Origin: DATDPM01 sp041498815
GTDB lineage: Bacteria > Pseudomonadota > Alphaproteobacteria > DATDPM01
Assembly (NCBI GenBank): GCA_041498815.1
Contig: JBGQJC010000008.1
Coordinates: 1 to 64,000, forward strand
Direction: 5' to 3'
DNA: 64,000 nt
Shown: one piece after another, positions 8,357 through 16,807 of the stretch
How the letters are laid out: every line of letters begins with the position of its first letter
How positions within the stretch are numbered: the first letter of the stretch is position 1
Position numbers and translations under genes: made by a program
The notes under the pieces: model-generated
What the model was told of the DNA's origin: nothing
What the model saw: only the letters and a program-made list of their open reading frames with translations
Database searches by the model: none

Positions 8357-9969
8357 CAGTTCTTGGTCACGCCGCGGTAGGAGACGGTATCGAAGCTGGG
8401 GCCCAAGACGAAGTTGTGGACGTTGGCGCGCTCCACCGCCATGTCGACTTCTTGGAAGAGGATCACGAAGGGCGAATCGTCGAGCATGCGGCGTTGAATC
8501 TCTTGATAACGGGCGATGCGCCGGCCGCGGTCGCGTTCCTTGACCGCCTCGCCCGTAAGATTCGTCAAATCCGGAATATCCCAGGCGTTGCGCCACGCCA
8601 GCGTTTTCGTCTGTCCCTGGTCCGAATTATCGGGGTTGCTGGCGAACCCCTGGGCGTTGGTATGGGGGTCCTGATAATCGGGGCCCCAGCGTCCGAAATA
8701 GAGATCGTGGTTGCGGGCGCGGTATTTGGTGAGCACCTGCTTGCCGTCGCCGGGAAGTATCTGGACCTCGATTCCGGCCTCGGCGAAGCTCGCCTGGATC
8801 GATTGCGCGATATCGAGATCGGGACGGACGTTGCGAACATCGAGAGAGACGACGCCGCCTTCGACGCCCGCCGCGCGGAGCCAATTCTTGGCCGCCCCCG
8901 GATCGAAAGCGAACGGGCGGTCGTCCAAGGCGCCCAAGAAGCCGCCCGGGATGATGGTTTCGTGGACCTGCGCCTTGCCGCGAAGAAGCGTGTTCGCGAT
9001 GCCGTCGTAGTCGACGAGATATTTGAGCGCCTTGCGGACCGCGGGCCGGCGCAAGAATTCGTTTTTCTGGTTGAGGCCGAGGTAATAGAGCGCGCCCTTG
9101 CGGGCATAGCGCACCCTCATGTCGTCGCGGCCCGCCATGCCCAGAACCTGATCGGGCCCGAGATTGCGGGCGACATCGATGTCGCCCCGTTCGATCAGCA
9201 GGCGCTGCACGCCCGGCTCGGCGATGTGGCGGATGAAGACGGAGCGCATCGCGGGCCTACCTTGCCAATACGTCTCGAAGCGGTCGAGGATGATGAGTTC
9301 GTTCGGCTTCCACAGGCGCAGGCGAAACGCGCCCGAGCCCGCCGAGCGGGTGCGGAGCCACCGGTTGCCGTAATCGCCGTTTTCCTCGTGCGACTTGACC
9401 AGCTTGCCGTCCACGATGCTCGCAACCGCCGAGGTGAGGCAGGCATAGACAAACGACGGCGCATAGGGCCGCCCGGTCTCCATCACCAGGGTTTCGGAAT
9501 CGGCGGCGAAGATGGTTGCCGCCGCGTTTTCCGGCGTGAAGCCCAGTTGGGCGAGAATGAAGGCCGGCGCCTTGTTGAGCCAGATAACGCGGCGTAAAGA
9601 ATAGGCGGCATCCTCCGCCGTCACCGGGTTGCCCGACTGGAACGTCATGCCGGGACGGATGTGAAAGCGGAAGGTCTTTCCGTCCGCGGACACGCGCCAC
9701 TCGTCGGCGACGCCGCCGATGATCTTTTCGACGTCGTCGTTGTCATAGAACAGGAGCCGGTCGTAGATATTGGCCGCGATTTCGGCCCCGGTGAATTCGA
9801 ACAGCTCGGCGGGATCGAGCGAGATCACGTCGTCGATCTGGAACGCCATCACGAAAACATCGGACGGGACTTCGGCCCGGGCGGTGCCGGCGATGCCGAT
9901 CAAGGCCAGGGCCAGCGCGGCGCACCGCACCCTTCCCTTCAGACCCTGCCTCGACAAATAATCGCCCAT
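8356..9969 (-). CDS. Family 5 extracellular solute-binding protein (peptide/nickel type)
   Basis: This 537-residue periplasmic binding protein has a signal peptide (hydrophobic CAALALALIGIAGTARA, cleavage near residue 32). It then has the SBP family 5 core: a 'DP.....IYDRLLFYD' start, 'VADEWRVSADGKTFRFHIRPG' and 'DAAYSLRR'. It captures substrate for the two permeases encoded downstream. Family 5 members bind peptides, nickel, heme or opines, and nothing here decides between them. ATG 9969 is chosen to place the signal peptide properly; an ATG at 10056 would add 29 residues. It is the first gene of the operon, divergent from cysK across about 120 bases that must hold both promoters. Confidence 0.85.
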   Translation of the reverse strand: MGDYLSRQGLKGRVRCAALALALIGIAGTARAEVPSDVFVMAFQIDDVISLDPAELFEFTGAEIAANIYDRLLFYDNDDVEKIIGGVADEWRVSADGKTFRFHIRPGMTFQSGNPVTAEDAAYSLRRVIWLNKAPAFILAQLGFTPENAAATIFAADSETLVMETGRPYAPSFVYACLTSAVASIVDGKLVKSHEENGDYGNRWLRTRSAGSGAFRLRLWKPNELIILDRFETYWQGRPAMRSVFIRHIAEPGVQRLLIERGDIDVARNLGPDQVLGMAGRDDMRVRYARKGALYYLGLNQKNEFLRRPAVRKALKYLVDYDGIANTLLRGKAQVHETIIPGGFLGALDDRPFAFDPGAAKNWLRAAGVEGGVVSLDVRNVRPDLDIAQSIQASFAEAGIEVQILPGDGKQVLTKYRARNHDLYFGRWGPDYQDPHTNAQGFASNPDNSDQGQTKTLAWRNAWDIPDLTNLTGEAVKERDRGRRIARYQEIQRRMLDDSPFVILFQEVDMAVERANVHNFVLGPSFDTVSYRGVTKN

Positions 9970-10091
9970 GAAGGCGGGGCGGATGATCGAAGGGGCGCTG
10001 GAAACTGTCAAGCAAGCCGTCCCTTGATCGCCCGTTTGGGGACCGTTAGTCTCCACAACCTGCGCGCAAATTCCAATCTATCGCTGTAGAA

Positions 10092-11108
10092 ATGGACATC
10101 CGGGACGGCTTCACGGACGCCATCGGCAACACGCCGCTCATCCGCTTGCGGCGCGTCTCGGAGGAAACGGGTTGCGACATCCTGGGCAAGGCGGAGTTCT
10201 TGAACCCCGGCGGATCGGTCAAGGATCGCGCGGCCCTCTATATCGTGCGCGACGCCGAGGCGCGCGGGACGTTGAAGCCCGGCGGGACCATCGTCGAAGG
10301 GACCGCCGGCAATACCGGAATCGGCCTTGCCTTGGTCGCCAATGCGCTGGGCTACCGCACCGTGATCGTGATGCCCGACACCCAAAGCGAAGAGAAACGC
10401 GACATGCTGCGCCTCTGCCGCGCGGATCTGCGCCTGGTGCCGGCGGTCCCGTACAAGGACCCCATGAACTACGTGCGCTATTCGGGAAGGCTTGCCGAGG
10501 AACTCGCCAAGACCGAGCCCAACGGTGCGATCTGGGCCAACCAGTTCGACAATGTCGCAAACCGCCGCGCCCATTACGAAACTACCGGCCCCGAGATCTG
10601 GGACCAATGCGGCGGCAAGATCGATGCCTTCACCTGCGCGGTCGGCACCGGGGGGACATTGGCGGGCGTCGGCATGGCGCTCAAGGAGCGCAATCCGAAG
10701 ATCAGGATCGTGCTCTCCGATCCCATGGGTGCCGCACTATATAACTATTACAAGCACGGCGAGCTGAAGGCCGAGGGCAACTCGATCACCGAGGGCATCG
10801 GCCAGGGCCGCGTGACCAAAAACCTGGAAGGAGCAGCAATCGACGATGCGCTGCAGATCACCGACGAAGAGGCGATTCCCATGGTTTTCGATCTTTTGAA
10901 ATACGAGGGGCTAGTGATGGGAGGCTCCACGGGAATCAACGTGGTGGGGGCGGTGAAGCTGGCGAAAATGCTGGGCCCCGGCCATAGGATTGTCACAATC
11001 CTGTGCGATTACGGCACCCGCTACCAGAGCAAACTGTTCAATCCCAAGTTCTTGCGCGCACGCAACCTGCCGGTCCCGGACTGGCTGGAGGAGGATGCCA
11101 AAAAGTGA
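10092..11108 (+). CDS. cysK: Cysteine synthase A (O-acetylserine sulfhydrylase)
   Basis: This 338-residue PLP enzyme makes cysteine from O-acetylserine and sulfide. The PLP-binding lysine is Lys44 in NPGGSVKDRAA. The substrate loop TAGNTGIGLA and the phosphate-binding GTGGTLAGVG are present. The C-terminal region (ILCDYGTRYQSKLF) is typical of the longer alphaproteobacterial type. Its stop overlaps the GTG proposed for the sulfurtransferase gene, and metC follows, so cysK-sseA-metC looks like a sulfur operon. It lies divergent from the ABC operon. Confidence 0.92.
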   Translation: MDIRDGFTDAIGNTPLIRLRRVSEETGCDILGKAEFLNPGGSVKDRAALYIVRDAEARGTLKPGGTIVEGTAGNTGIGLALVANALGYRTVIVMPDTQSEEKRDMLRLCRADLRLVPAVPYKDPMNYVRYSGRLAEELAKTEPNGAIWANQFDNVANRRAHYETTGPEIWDQCGGKIDAFTCAVGTGGTLAGVGMALKERNPKIRIVLSDPMGAALYNYYKHGELKAEGNSITEGIGQGRVTKNLEGAAIDDALQITDEEAIPMVFDLLKYEGLVMGGSTGINVVGAVKLAKMLGPGHRIVTILCDYGTRYQSKLFNPKFLRARNLPVPDWLEEDAKK

Positions 11109-12007
11109 CGAAGGCCGAGGTCAATGTATTGCCGTTCCAGCGTAGAATGGCGCCGATGAACTACAAGCACCCGGAAGCCCTGGTGGAAACGGGCTGGCTT
11201 GCCCAGCACCTTCAAGCCCCGGACGTGCGGGTGGTGGATGCCTCGTGGCATATGCCCGGTTCCGGCCGCGACGCCTGGGCCGAGTTCCAAGAGGCACATA
11301 TTCCCGGCGCGATGTTCTTCGACATCGACGACATCGCGGACACCGATTCTTCCCTGCCCCACATGCTTCCCAAACCGGAGAAATTCTCCGCGCGGGTGCG
11401 CAAGCTTGGCCTTGGGGACGGCAGCAAGATCGTGGTCTACGACAGCGCGGGATTGTTCAGCGCCGCGCGCGCATGGTGGATGTTTCGCGTGTTCGGCCAC
11501 GAGGACGTCGCGATCTTGAATGGCGGCCTGCCGAAATGGCGGGCCGAAAACCGCCCGCTCGATTCCGGCGCCGAGATGCACCAGGCGCGGCATTTCTCGT
11601 CGCGCATGAACCATCTTCTGGTGCGCGACTTCGATCAGATGCGCGACAACGAGAAGACGCGCGCCGAACAAGTGGTGGACGCGCGCTCGGCCAAACGCTT
11701 TGCCGGCCAAGAGCCGGAGCCGCGGGCCGGTTTGCGCTCCGGCCATATCCCGGGAAGCGTCAACGTTCCCTATGCCGAGATCGTCGATCCCGCGACCAAA
11801 ACGGTGCTTCCGGCGGACCAGCTGGCCGCGCGCTTCGCCAACGCCGGGCTCGATCTCGGCCATCCGATCGTGGCCACTTGCGGCTCGGGCGTGACGGCGG
11901 CGGCATTGGCCTTCGGCCTGTTCCTGCTCGGCCATGCCGATGCCGCGGTTTATGACGGTTCCTGGGCCGATTGGGGAGCACGGCCCGATACGCCCGTCGA
12001 AACGTGA
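11105..12007 (+). CDS. sseA: 3-mercaptopyruvate sulfurtransferase (two-domain rhodanese)
   Basis: This protein of about 300 residues has two rhodanese domains. The first is inactive (HIPGAMFFDIDDI; YDSAGLFSAARAWW), and the second has the catalytic loop CGSGVTA, the signature of 3-mercaptopyruvate rather than thiosulfate sulfurtransferases. It moves sulfane sulfur from 3-mercaptopyruvate to acceptors, linking to cysteine breakdown. The start is uncertain. GTG 11105 overlaps the cysK stop (GTGA) and follows GGAGGAGGA (11087-11095), while ATG 11147 or 11156 give lengths closer to the E. coli protein but lack a ribosome-binding site. Its position between cysK and metC fits a sulfur role. Confidence 0.87.
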   Translation: MTKAEVNVLPFQRRMAPMNYKHPEALVETGWLAQHLQAPDVRVVDASWHMPGSGRDAWAEFQEAHIPGAMFFDIDDIADTDSSLPHMLPKPEKFSARVRKLGLGDGSKIVVYDSAGLFSAARAWWMFRVFGHEDVAILNGGLPKWRAENRPLDSGAEMHQARHFSSRMNHLLVRDFDQMRDNEKTRAEQVVDARSAKRFAGQEPEPRAGLRSGHIPGSVNVPYAEIVDPATKTVLPADQLAARFANAGLDLGHPIVATCGSGVTAAALAFGLFLLGHADAAVYDGSWADWGARPDTPVET

Positions 12008-12020
12008 CATCCGGGAGCCC

Positions 12021-13193
12021 ATGAAAAAGGACACCGAGATCGTCGCCTCGGGGCGCTCGCCCGAGGAGCATTCGGGCACCGTCAATCCCCCCGTCTATCA
12101 CGCCTCGACCGTGTTGTTCCCGACGGTTGCGGCGCTGCGCCAGGCGATCCGGACGCCCTTCGAGGGCGTCTATTACGGCCGTATCGGCACGCCCACGAGC
12201 TTTGCGTTCGAACAAGCCCTGACCCAGCTCGAAGGCGGATACCGGGCGGTTTCGCTTTCGTCCGGCTTGGCCGCGATCACGGCGGCGCTCTTGGCGGTGC
12301 TGAAATCGGGCGACCATCTGCTGATGGTGGACACGGCCTATAACCCCACGCGCAAATTCTGCGAAGGACCGCTAGCCGCCCTCGGGATCGAGACGACGTT
12401 CTACGACCCTTTGGCCGGCGCCAAGATCGCGGAGCTGATCCGGCCCGACACCAAGCTTGTGTATCTCGAGTCGCCGGGCTCGCTCACCTTCGAGATTCAA
12501 GACGTTCCCGCAATCGCGGCGGCGGCTCGAGAACGCGGCGTGCTCAGCATGATGGACAATACCTGGGCGACGCCGCTTTATTTCCAGCCGTTCCAGCACG
12601 GCATCGACGTTGTCATCCACGCCGCGACCAAATACATCGCCGGCCACTCCGACGCGATGCTGGGCGCCATCGTGACGCGAGATAAGAAAACCTTCGAAGT
12701 CATCAAGACCATGGCGGTGGCGCTGGGCAATTCGGCCGGGGCCGAGGAGCTTTATTTGGGCTTGCGCGGCTTGCGCACGCTTTCGGTGCGCCTGGCGCGG
12801 CACCAGGAAACGGGATTGAAGCTGGCGCGGTGGCTTCAGCAGAGATCCGAGGTCGCCCGCGTCATCCATCCGGCCCTTCCCGGCGATCCCAACCACGGAC
12901 TCTGGAAACGGGATTTTTCGGGTGCCAACGGATTATTCGCGATGATCCTGAAGCCGTTCCCGGACGAGGCCGTGGTCGCCATGCTCAACGGCATGAAACT
13001 GTTCGGCATGGGATTCAGCTGGGGCGGATTCGAAAGCTTGATCCTTCCGGTCGACCCTTGGATTTCGCGCACCGCGACCCGTTGGGCCGGGACCGGGCCC
13101 TATATCCGCATCCACGCCGGGCTCGAGGATCCGGAGGATCTGATCGCCGATTTGGAGCGCGGATTCGAGCGCCTCAACGCGGCGCAAAAATAA
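12021..13193 (+). CDS. metC: Cystathionine beta-lyase
   Basis: This 390-residue protein belongs to the Cys/Met-metabolism PLP family. The PLP lysine sits in HAATKYIAGHSD, and the conserved YYGRIGTPT and SLSSGLAAITAALLA motifs are present. The local sequences SWGGFESLILPV and TRWAGTGPYIRIHAGLEDPEDL place it with cystathionine beta-lyases, which cleave cystathionine to homocysteine, pyruvate and ammonia in methionine synthesis. ATG 12021 follows GGGAG and lies 13 bases after the sseA stop. Its 3' end overlaps znuB convergently by 20 bases. Confidence 0.88.
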   Translation: MKKDTEIVASGRSPEEHSGTVNPPVYHASTVLFPTVAALRQAIRTPFEGVYYGRIGTPTSFAFEQALTQLEGGYRAVSLSSGLAAITAALLAVLKSGDHLLMVDTAYNPTRKFCEGPLAALGIETTFYDPLAGAKIAELIRPDTKLVYLESPGSLTFEIQDVPAIAAAARERGVLSMMDNTWATPLYFQPFQHGIDVVIHAATKYIAGHSDAMLGAIVTRDKKTFEVIKTMAVALGNSAGAEELYLGLRGLRTLSVRLARHQETGLKLARWLQQRSEVARVIHPALPGDPNHGLWKRDFSGANGLFAMILKPFPDEAVVAMLNGMKLFGMGFSWGGFESLILPVDPWISRTATRWAGTGPYIRIHAGLEDPEDLIADLERGFERLNAAQK

Positions 13194-13971
13194 AGACGGA
13201 CGCAAGCCTGGAAAGAGCAAAACCGACGAGCCCCGCCACGACGATGGACGGGCCGGACGGCGTATCCCAAATAAGCGAGCCCCACAAACCGAACGCAACC
13301 GCGACGCAACCGATGGCACCCGCCAACACCGCCATCTGTTCCGGCGTGCGCGAAAACGGCCGGGCGGTGGCCGCCGGAATGACCAGAAGCGCCGTGATCG
13401 GAAGCAATCCCACGATCTTCATGGCGATGGCCACGACGAGCGCGATAAGCAACATGAAAACGAGCTTGGTCCTTGCCACGGCAACACCTTCGACCCGCGC
13501 CAGTTCCTCGTGCACGGTGAGCGACAACAGCGGCCGCCAGATTCGCGAGAGCACCGCCAGGGCAAGCAGGGCCGCGGTCCAAACGAAGGCGATGTCGCGG
13601 CCGGTTACGGCCAGGACGTCGCCGAACAAATAGCCCAGCAAATCGACGCGCACGGTGCGCAGGAACGCGAGCACCACGAGGCCGAGCGCCAGCGCGCCCT
13701 GGGCGAAAATGCCGAGCAGCGTGTCGGTGGCGAGCCCTTTGCTTCCCTGGAGCGCCGCGAGTGCTACGGCCACGAGGCCGGCCACGATCAAAACAGGCCA
13801 GGTGGGATCGAGCCCGACCGCAAGGCCGAGCGCGACGCCGAGCAGCGCGGAATGGGCGAGCGCCTCGCCGAAATAGGCCATGCGGCCCCAGACCACGAAG
13901 GCGCCGAGCGGCCCCGCGGCGACCGCGGCGCCGAGCCCCGCCGCCAGCGCCCGCAGCAGAAAATCATCCAT
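13174..13971 (-). CDS. znuB: Zinc ABC transporter permease
   Basis: This inner-membrane permease of 265 residues belongs to the ABC-3 (metal) family, with about seven to eight hydrophobic helices. Typical elements are MAYFGEALAHSALLGVALGL and the C-terminal LLPITALLVIPAATAR coupling segment. It moves Zn2+ into the cytoplasm together with ZnuC and ZnuA. ATG 13971 overlaps the znuC end by eight bases; an upstream ATG at 14013 is possible. It is the last gene of the zur-znuC-znuB operon. Confidence 0.88.
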   Translation of the reverse strand: MDDFLLRALAAGLGAAVAAGPLGAFVVWGRMAYFGEALAHSALLGVALGLAVGLDPTWPVLIVAGLVAVALAALQGSKGLATDTLLGIFAQGALALGLVVLAFLRTVRVDLLGYLFGDVLAVTGRDIAFVWTAALLALAVLSRIWRPLLSLTVHEELARVEGVAVARTKLVFMLLIALVVAIAMKIVGLLPITALLVIPAATARPFSRTPEQMAVLAGAIGCVAVAFGLWGSLIWDTPSGPSIVVAGLVGFALSRLASVFIFAPR

Positions 13972-14737
13972 GGGGACCGCGCGGGCGATCCGGCGCGGCC
14001 AGCGGAACGACATCGCCGTGATCGTCGTGGCGGTGATCGTGGCCGTGGGTATAAAGCGCCAGGCGCTGCGCCGCGAACGGCCCGAACAGGGCGAGATATT
14101 CCGGGTGGCGGCTTACCGCCTCGGGCCGGCCGGTGCAGCAGACGTGATGGTTGATGCAGACGACCTTGTCGGTCGCCGCCATCACGATATGGAGATCGTG
14201 GGACACCATCAGGATGCCGCAACGCTTGCGGTCGCGAAGCCCGGTGATGAGATCGTAAAGCTCCGACTGGCCGACGACGTCGACCCCCTGCACCGGTTCG
14301 TCGAGCACCAGAAGCTCGGGCTCGCGCAACAGCGCGCGCGCCAGAATCACGCGCCGGAGCTCGCCGCCGGAGAGATCGTGCAACTGCGCCCCCGCCACTT
14401 CCGCCGCGCCGACCTCGCCCAGAACCTTGGCGATGCGGGAGCGATCGCGAATTCCGGAAAGCTCGAGAAACCGGCTTGCGGTCAAGGGCAGGATTTCGTC
14501 CACGGCGAGGGACTGGGGCATGTAGCCGATGCGAAGACCGGGCTTGGCCGTGACCCGCCCCTTCGATGCCAGCAGGAGCCCGAGGACCACGCGCACCAGC
14601 GTCGTCTTTCCGGCCCCGTTGGGGCCGATCAAACTCACGATCTCGCCGGCATGCACCGACACCGAGACGTGGGTAAGCACGATGCGCCCGTTGAAACGAA
14701 CGTCGATGCCTTCCGCTTTGAGCAGCCGCTCAGCCAC
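13964..14737 (-). CDS. znuC: Zinc ABC transporter ATP-binding protein
   Basis: This 257-residue ABC ATPase has Walker A GPNGAGKTT (38-46), signature LSGGELRR, Walker B LLVLDEP, and the SHDLHIVMAATDKVVCINHHVCCTG block typical of ZnuC. The C-terminus is histidine-rich (THGHDHRHDDHGD), a probable zinc-sensing or zinc-buffering tail common in ZnuC. The start is GTG 14737, overlapping the zur 3' end by eight bases; the longer frame from 14896 runs antisense into zur coding sequence. It energises ZnuB. Confidence 0.88.
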   Translation of the reverse strand: MAERLLKAEGIDVRFNGRIVLTHVSVSVHAGEIVSLIGPNGAGKTTLVRVVLGLLLASKGRVTAKPGLRIGYMPQSLAVDEILPLTASRFLELSGIRDRSRIAKVLGEVGAAEVAGAQLHDLSGGELRRVILARALLREPELLVLDEPVQGVDVVGQSELYDLITGLRDRKRCGILMVSHDLHIVMAATDKVVCINHHVCCTGRPEAVSRHPEYLALFGPFAAQRLALYTHGHDHRHDDHGDVVPLAAPDRPRGPHG

Positions 14738-15296
14738 GGCGGCGCAGCACCTTGCGCCGGGCCTTAGGCTGGGCCTTGGGCTGGGCCTTGGGCCGGCAGC
14801 GCGGGCATAGGCCCAGGACCTCGACCGTCTGGCGCGCAACCGCGAACCCAAGGGTTCCAGCACCCCGCGCCACGGCCTTGCGAATACGGTTGTCATCGAG
14901 CTCCGCCGCCGCCCCGCATTGGCCGCAGATCAGGAACTGGCCGGCGTGCGATCCGCCGGGATCGGCGCAACCGACATAGGCGCTCTTCGAGGCGATGCGG
15001 TGGACCAGGCCCTGGTCCAACAGAAAATCGAGGGCGCGGTAAACCGTGGCCGGGGCGGCGAGTTTCTCGCGCCGCTTCAAGCCTGCCAGGATCGCGTAGG
15101 CGCCGGCCGGCTTGTGGCTGCGCCACACCAGCTCCAGCACGCGGCGGCGAATGGCGGTCAACCTCAATTTCCGGCGCGCGCAGACGCCGGCCGCTTCTCT
15201 GACCGCCGCCTCGACGCACGAGCCGTGGTCGTGGCCGCGGCGCGGGAAGGCCCGGAGTTTACGTTTCGACCGGTGCGGGCGGCGCATCTTACGCAT
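14730..15296 (-). CDS. zur: Zinc uptake regulator (Fur family)
   Basis: This 188-residue Fur-family repressor has an N-terminal winged helix (LTAIRRRVLELVWRS, then APATVYRALDFLLDQGLVHR) and a C-terminal dimerisation domain. Two CxxC pairs (ICGQCG and GLCPRC) form the structural zinc site. It represses zinc import when zinc is plentiful. Its gene begins the zur-znuC-znuB operon and faces znuA across two Zur-box palindromes, so it most likely regulates itself and both transcripts. The start is ATG 15296 or ATG 15287; the first is only four bases from the nearer operator. A basic, repetitive tail (KAQPKAQPKARRK) follows the last CxxC. Confidence 0.88.
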   Translation of the reverse strand: MRKMRRPHRSKRKLRAFPRRGHDHGSCVEAAVREAAGVCARRKLRLTAIRRRVLELVWRSHKPAGAYAILAGLKRREKLAAPATVYRALDFLLDQGLVHRIASKSAYVGCADPGGSHAGQFLICGQCGAAAELDDNRIRKAVARGAGTLGFAVARQTVEVLGLCPRCRPKAQPKAQPKARRKVLRRRG

Positions 15297-15299
15297 GTT

Positions 15300-15316
15300 A
15301 TGTTATAATATAGCAT
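15300..15316. promoter_or_regulatory. Zur box A (near zur)
   Basis: ATGTTATAATATAGCAT is an imperfect palindrome with one mismatch between arms. It resembles the Zur consensus core GTTATANNATAAC. It lies in the zur/znuA divergent promoter, centred 22 bases from box B (two helical turns), so two Zur dimers could bind the same DNA face. Confidence 0.75.
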
Positions 15317-15321
15317 ATAAT

Positions 15322-15338
15322 ATGTTATAACATAACAT
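15322..15338. promoter_or_regulatory. Zur box B (near znuA)
   Basis: ATGTTATAACATAACAT is the second palindrome. Within the same stretch TATGTTATAACATA (15321-15334) is a perfect 14-bp palindrome. It is strikingly AT-rich against the surrounding high-GC DNA. By position and sequence it should silence znuA, and jointly with box A the zur operon, when zinc is replete. Confidence 0.78.
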
Positions 15339-15384
15339 ATTATCGGCCGTGGCCGCCGAGACGAGCCGTTGGGATTCGCCAGAA

Positions 15385-16311
15385 ATGCCGGTCTGCCCCT
15401 TTCGTTCTGTTTTTGTGCTGGCGCTCCTATTTCCGCCGGCAGCGTTCTCCGCTCCCGCGGATCCGCCCCGGGTCGCGGTCACCATCAAACCGATCCACGG
15501 CCTGGTCGCCGCGGTCATGGACGGGGTGGCGAGCCCGCAGCTTTTGATCACGGGTGCCGATTCGCCCCACACCCATGCGCTGCGCCCCTCCGAGGCCCGC
15601 GTCCTCGAATCCGCCGATCTGGTGTTCTGGATCGGGCCGACGATGGAGACTTCGTTTGCCAAGCCCATCGCCGCCCTTGCCCGCGGCAAGGCCGCGAGCT
15701 TGATTGAATCTCCGGGGCTTCGTCTTTTGCCGGTGCGTGCCGCCGGAGACCAAGCGCCCCGGCCCGCGGGCGAGCCTCCGGGTTCGCTCGATCCCCATAT
15801 CTGGCTCGATCCCGATAACGCCAAGGCGATCGCCCGGGCGGTGGCAAGCGCGCTCTCGGCCGTCGATCCGGGCCGCGGCGCGATTTATGCCGCGAATGCG
15901 GCCAAGGTCGAAGACCGCCTTGCCGCCCTCGATGCCGAAATCGAGGCGGAGCTCGCGTCCGTGCGCGACGTCCCCTTCATCACCTATCACGACGCCTACC
16001 AATATTTCGGCCGCCGCTATGGCTTTGCCTTCACCGCCGCGGTGACGATTTCGCCCGAGCAGGCACCGGGCGCCCGGCGCATCCGGGAGCTGCGCGCCTT
16101 GATCGCTTCGCGGCACATCGCCTGCGTCTTCACCGAGCCGGAGTTCGAGCCGGCCCTGGCCCAGACCCTGGTGGCGGGAACGGCTGCTAAGATCGCGACA
16201 CTCGATGCCGAACTCCGTCCCGATCTTCCCGCCGGACCCGATTTCTATTTCGATCTGATGCGGGGCATCGCCGACGATCTCCGCACCTGTCTTGCCCCAC
16301 CGGGGCGTTGA
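15385..16311 (+). CDS. znuA: Zinc ABC transporter substrate-binding protein
   Basis: This periplasmic binding protein of 308 residues belongs to the cluster 9 (metal) family, with a signal peptide ending near FSAPA. The zinc ligands are visible as H in SPHTHALRPSEA, H in SLDPHIWLDPDN, H in ITYHDAYQYF, and an acidic C-terminal ligand region (TLDAEL). It lacks the long His/Asp-rich loop of many ZnuA proteins, having only a short Pro/Gly segment before the second histidine. ATG 15385 places the signal peptide well; a GTG at 15349 is an alternative. It is divergent from zur under the double Zur box. Confidence 0.88.
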   Translation: MPVCPFRSVFVLALLFPPAAFSAPADPPRVAVTIKPIHGLVAAVMDGVASPQLLITGADSPHTHALRPSEARVLESADLVFWIGPTMETSFAKPIAALARGKAASLIESPGLRLLPVRAAGDQAPRPAGEPPGSLDPHIWLDPDNAKAIARAVASALSAVDPGRGAIYAANAAKVEDRLAALDAEIEAELASVRDVPFITYHDAYQYFGRRYGFAFTAAVTISPEQAPGARRIRELRALIASRHIACVFTEPEFEPALAQTLVAGTAAKIATLDAELRPDLPAGPDFYFDLMRGIADDLRTCLAPPGR

Positions 16312-16373
16312 CAGGACGCGCCCAAACGGCGATCTAGCAGGCAAGGCCCGCGCGAGGCGGGCGGGAGACGGCC

Positions 16374-16787
16374 ATGACCCAAGAGACGGCCCGCGCCGCG
16401 GATGAAGTCGTGCGAGCCCTTGCCTTCGACGCCGATGGCTTGGTGGCGGCGGTTGCCCAGCAGCACGACACCGCCGAGGTGCTGATGCTGGCCTGGATGA
16501 ACCGCGAGGCGGTGACGCGCACGCTCGAGAGCGGCGAGGTCTGGTATTGGTCGCGGTCCCGCGGAAAGCTTTGGCGCAAGGGCGAAACCTCCGGCCAGAC
16601 GCAAAAATTGGTGGAGCTGCGGGTCGATTGCGACGGCGATGCGGTCCTGCTTCTGGTCGAACAAAAGGGCGTCGCCTGCCACACCGGAAGACGGAGCTGT
16701 TTCTTCCGGGCGCTTCGAGACGGGCGGCTTACCGAGATCGCCGAGGTCGAGGCCGATCCCAAGACGCTTTACGGAGACGATCGCTGA
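16374..16787 (+). CDS. hisI: Phosphoribosyl-AMP cyclohydrolase
   Basis: This 137-residue enzyme opens the adenine ring of phosphoribosyl-AMP, the third step of histidine synthesis. It has the family motifs VLMLAWMNREA, WYWSRSRGKLWRKGETSGQ, the Mg2+-binding VDCDGDA and the zinc-binding Cys in GVACHTGRRSCFF. It is the stand-alone HisI type, not fused to HisE. It is placed between znuA and the CDF gene on the same strand, away from other his genes. As a Zn-dependent enzyme it may belong with zinc-linked genes here, but that is inference. Confidence 0.93.
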   Translation: MTQETARAADEVVRALAFDADGLVAAVAQQHDTAEVLMLAWMNREAVTRTLESGEVWYWSRSRGKLWRKGETSGQTQKLVELRVDCDGDAVLLLVEQKGVACHTGRRSCFFRALRDGRLTEIAEVEADPKTLYGDDR

Positions 16788-16807
16788 CATTGCGATTGCG
16801 GGGGCGC

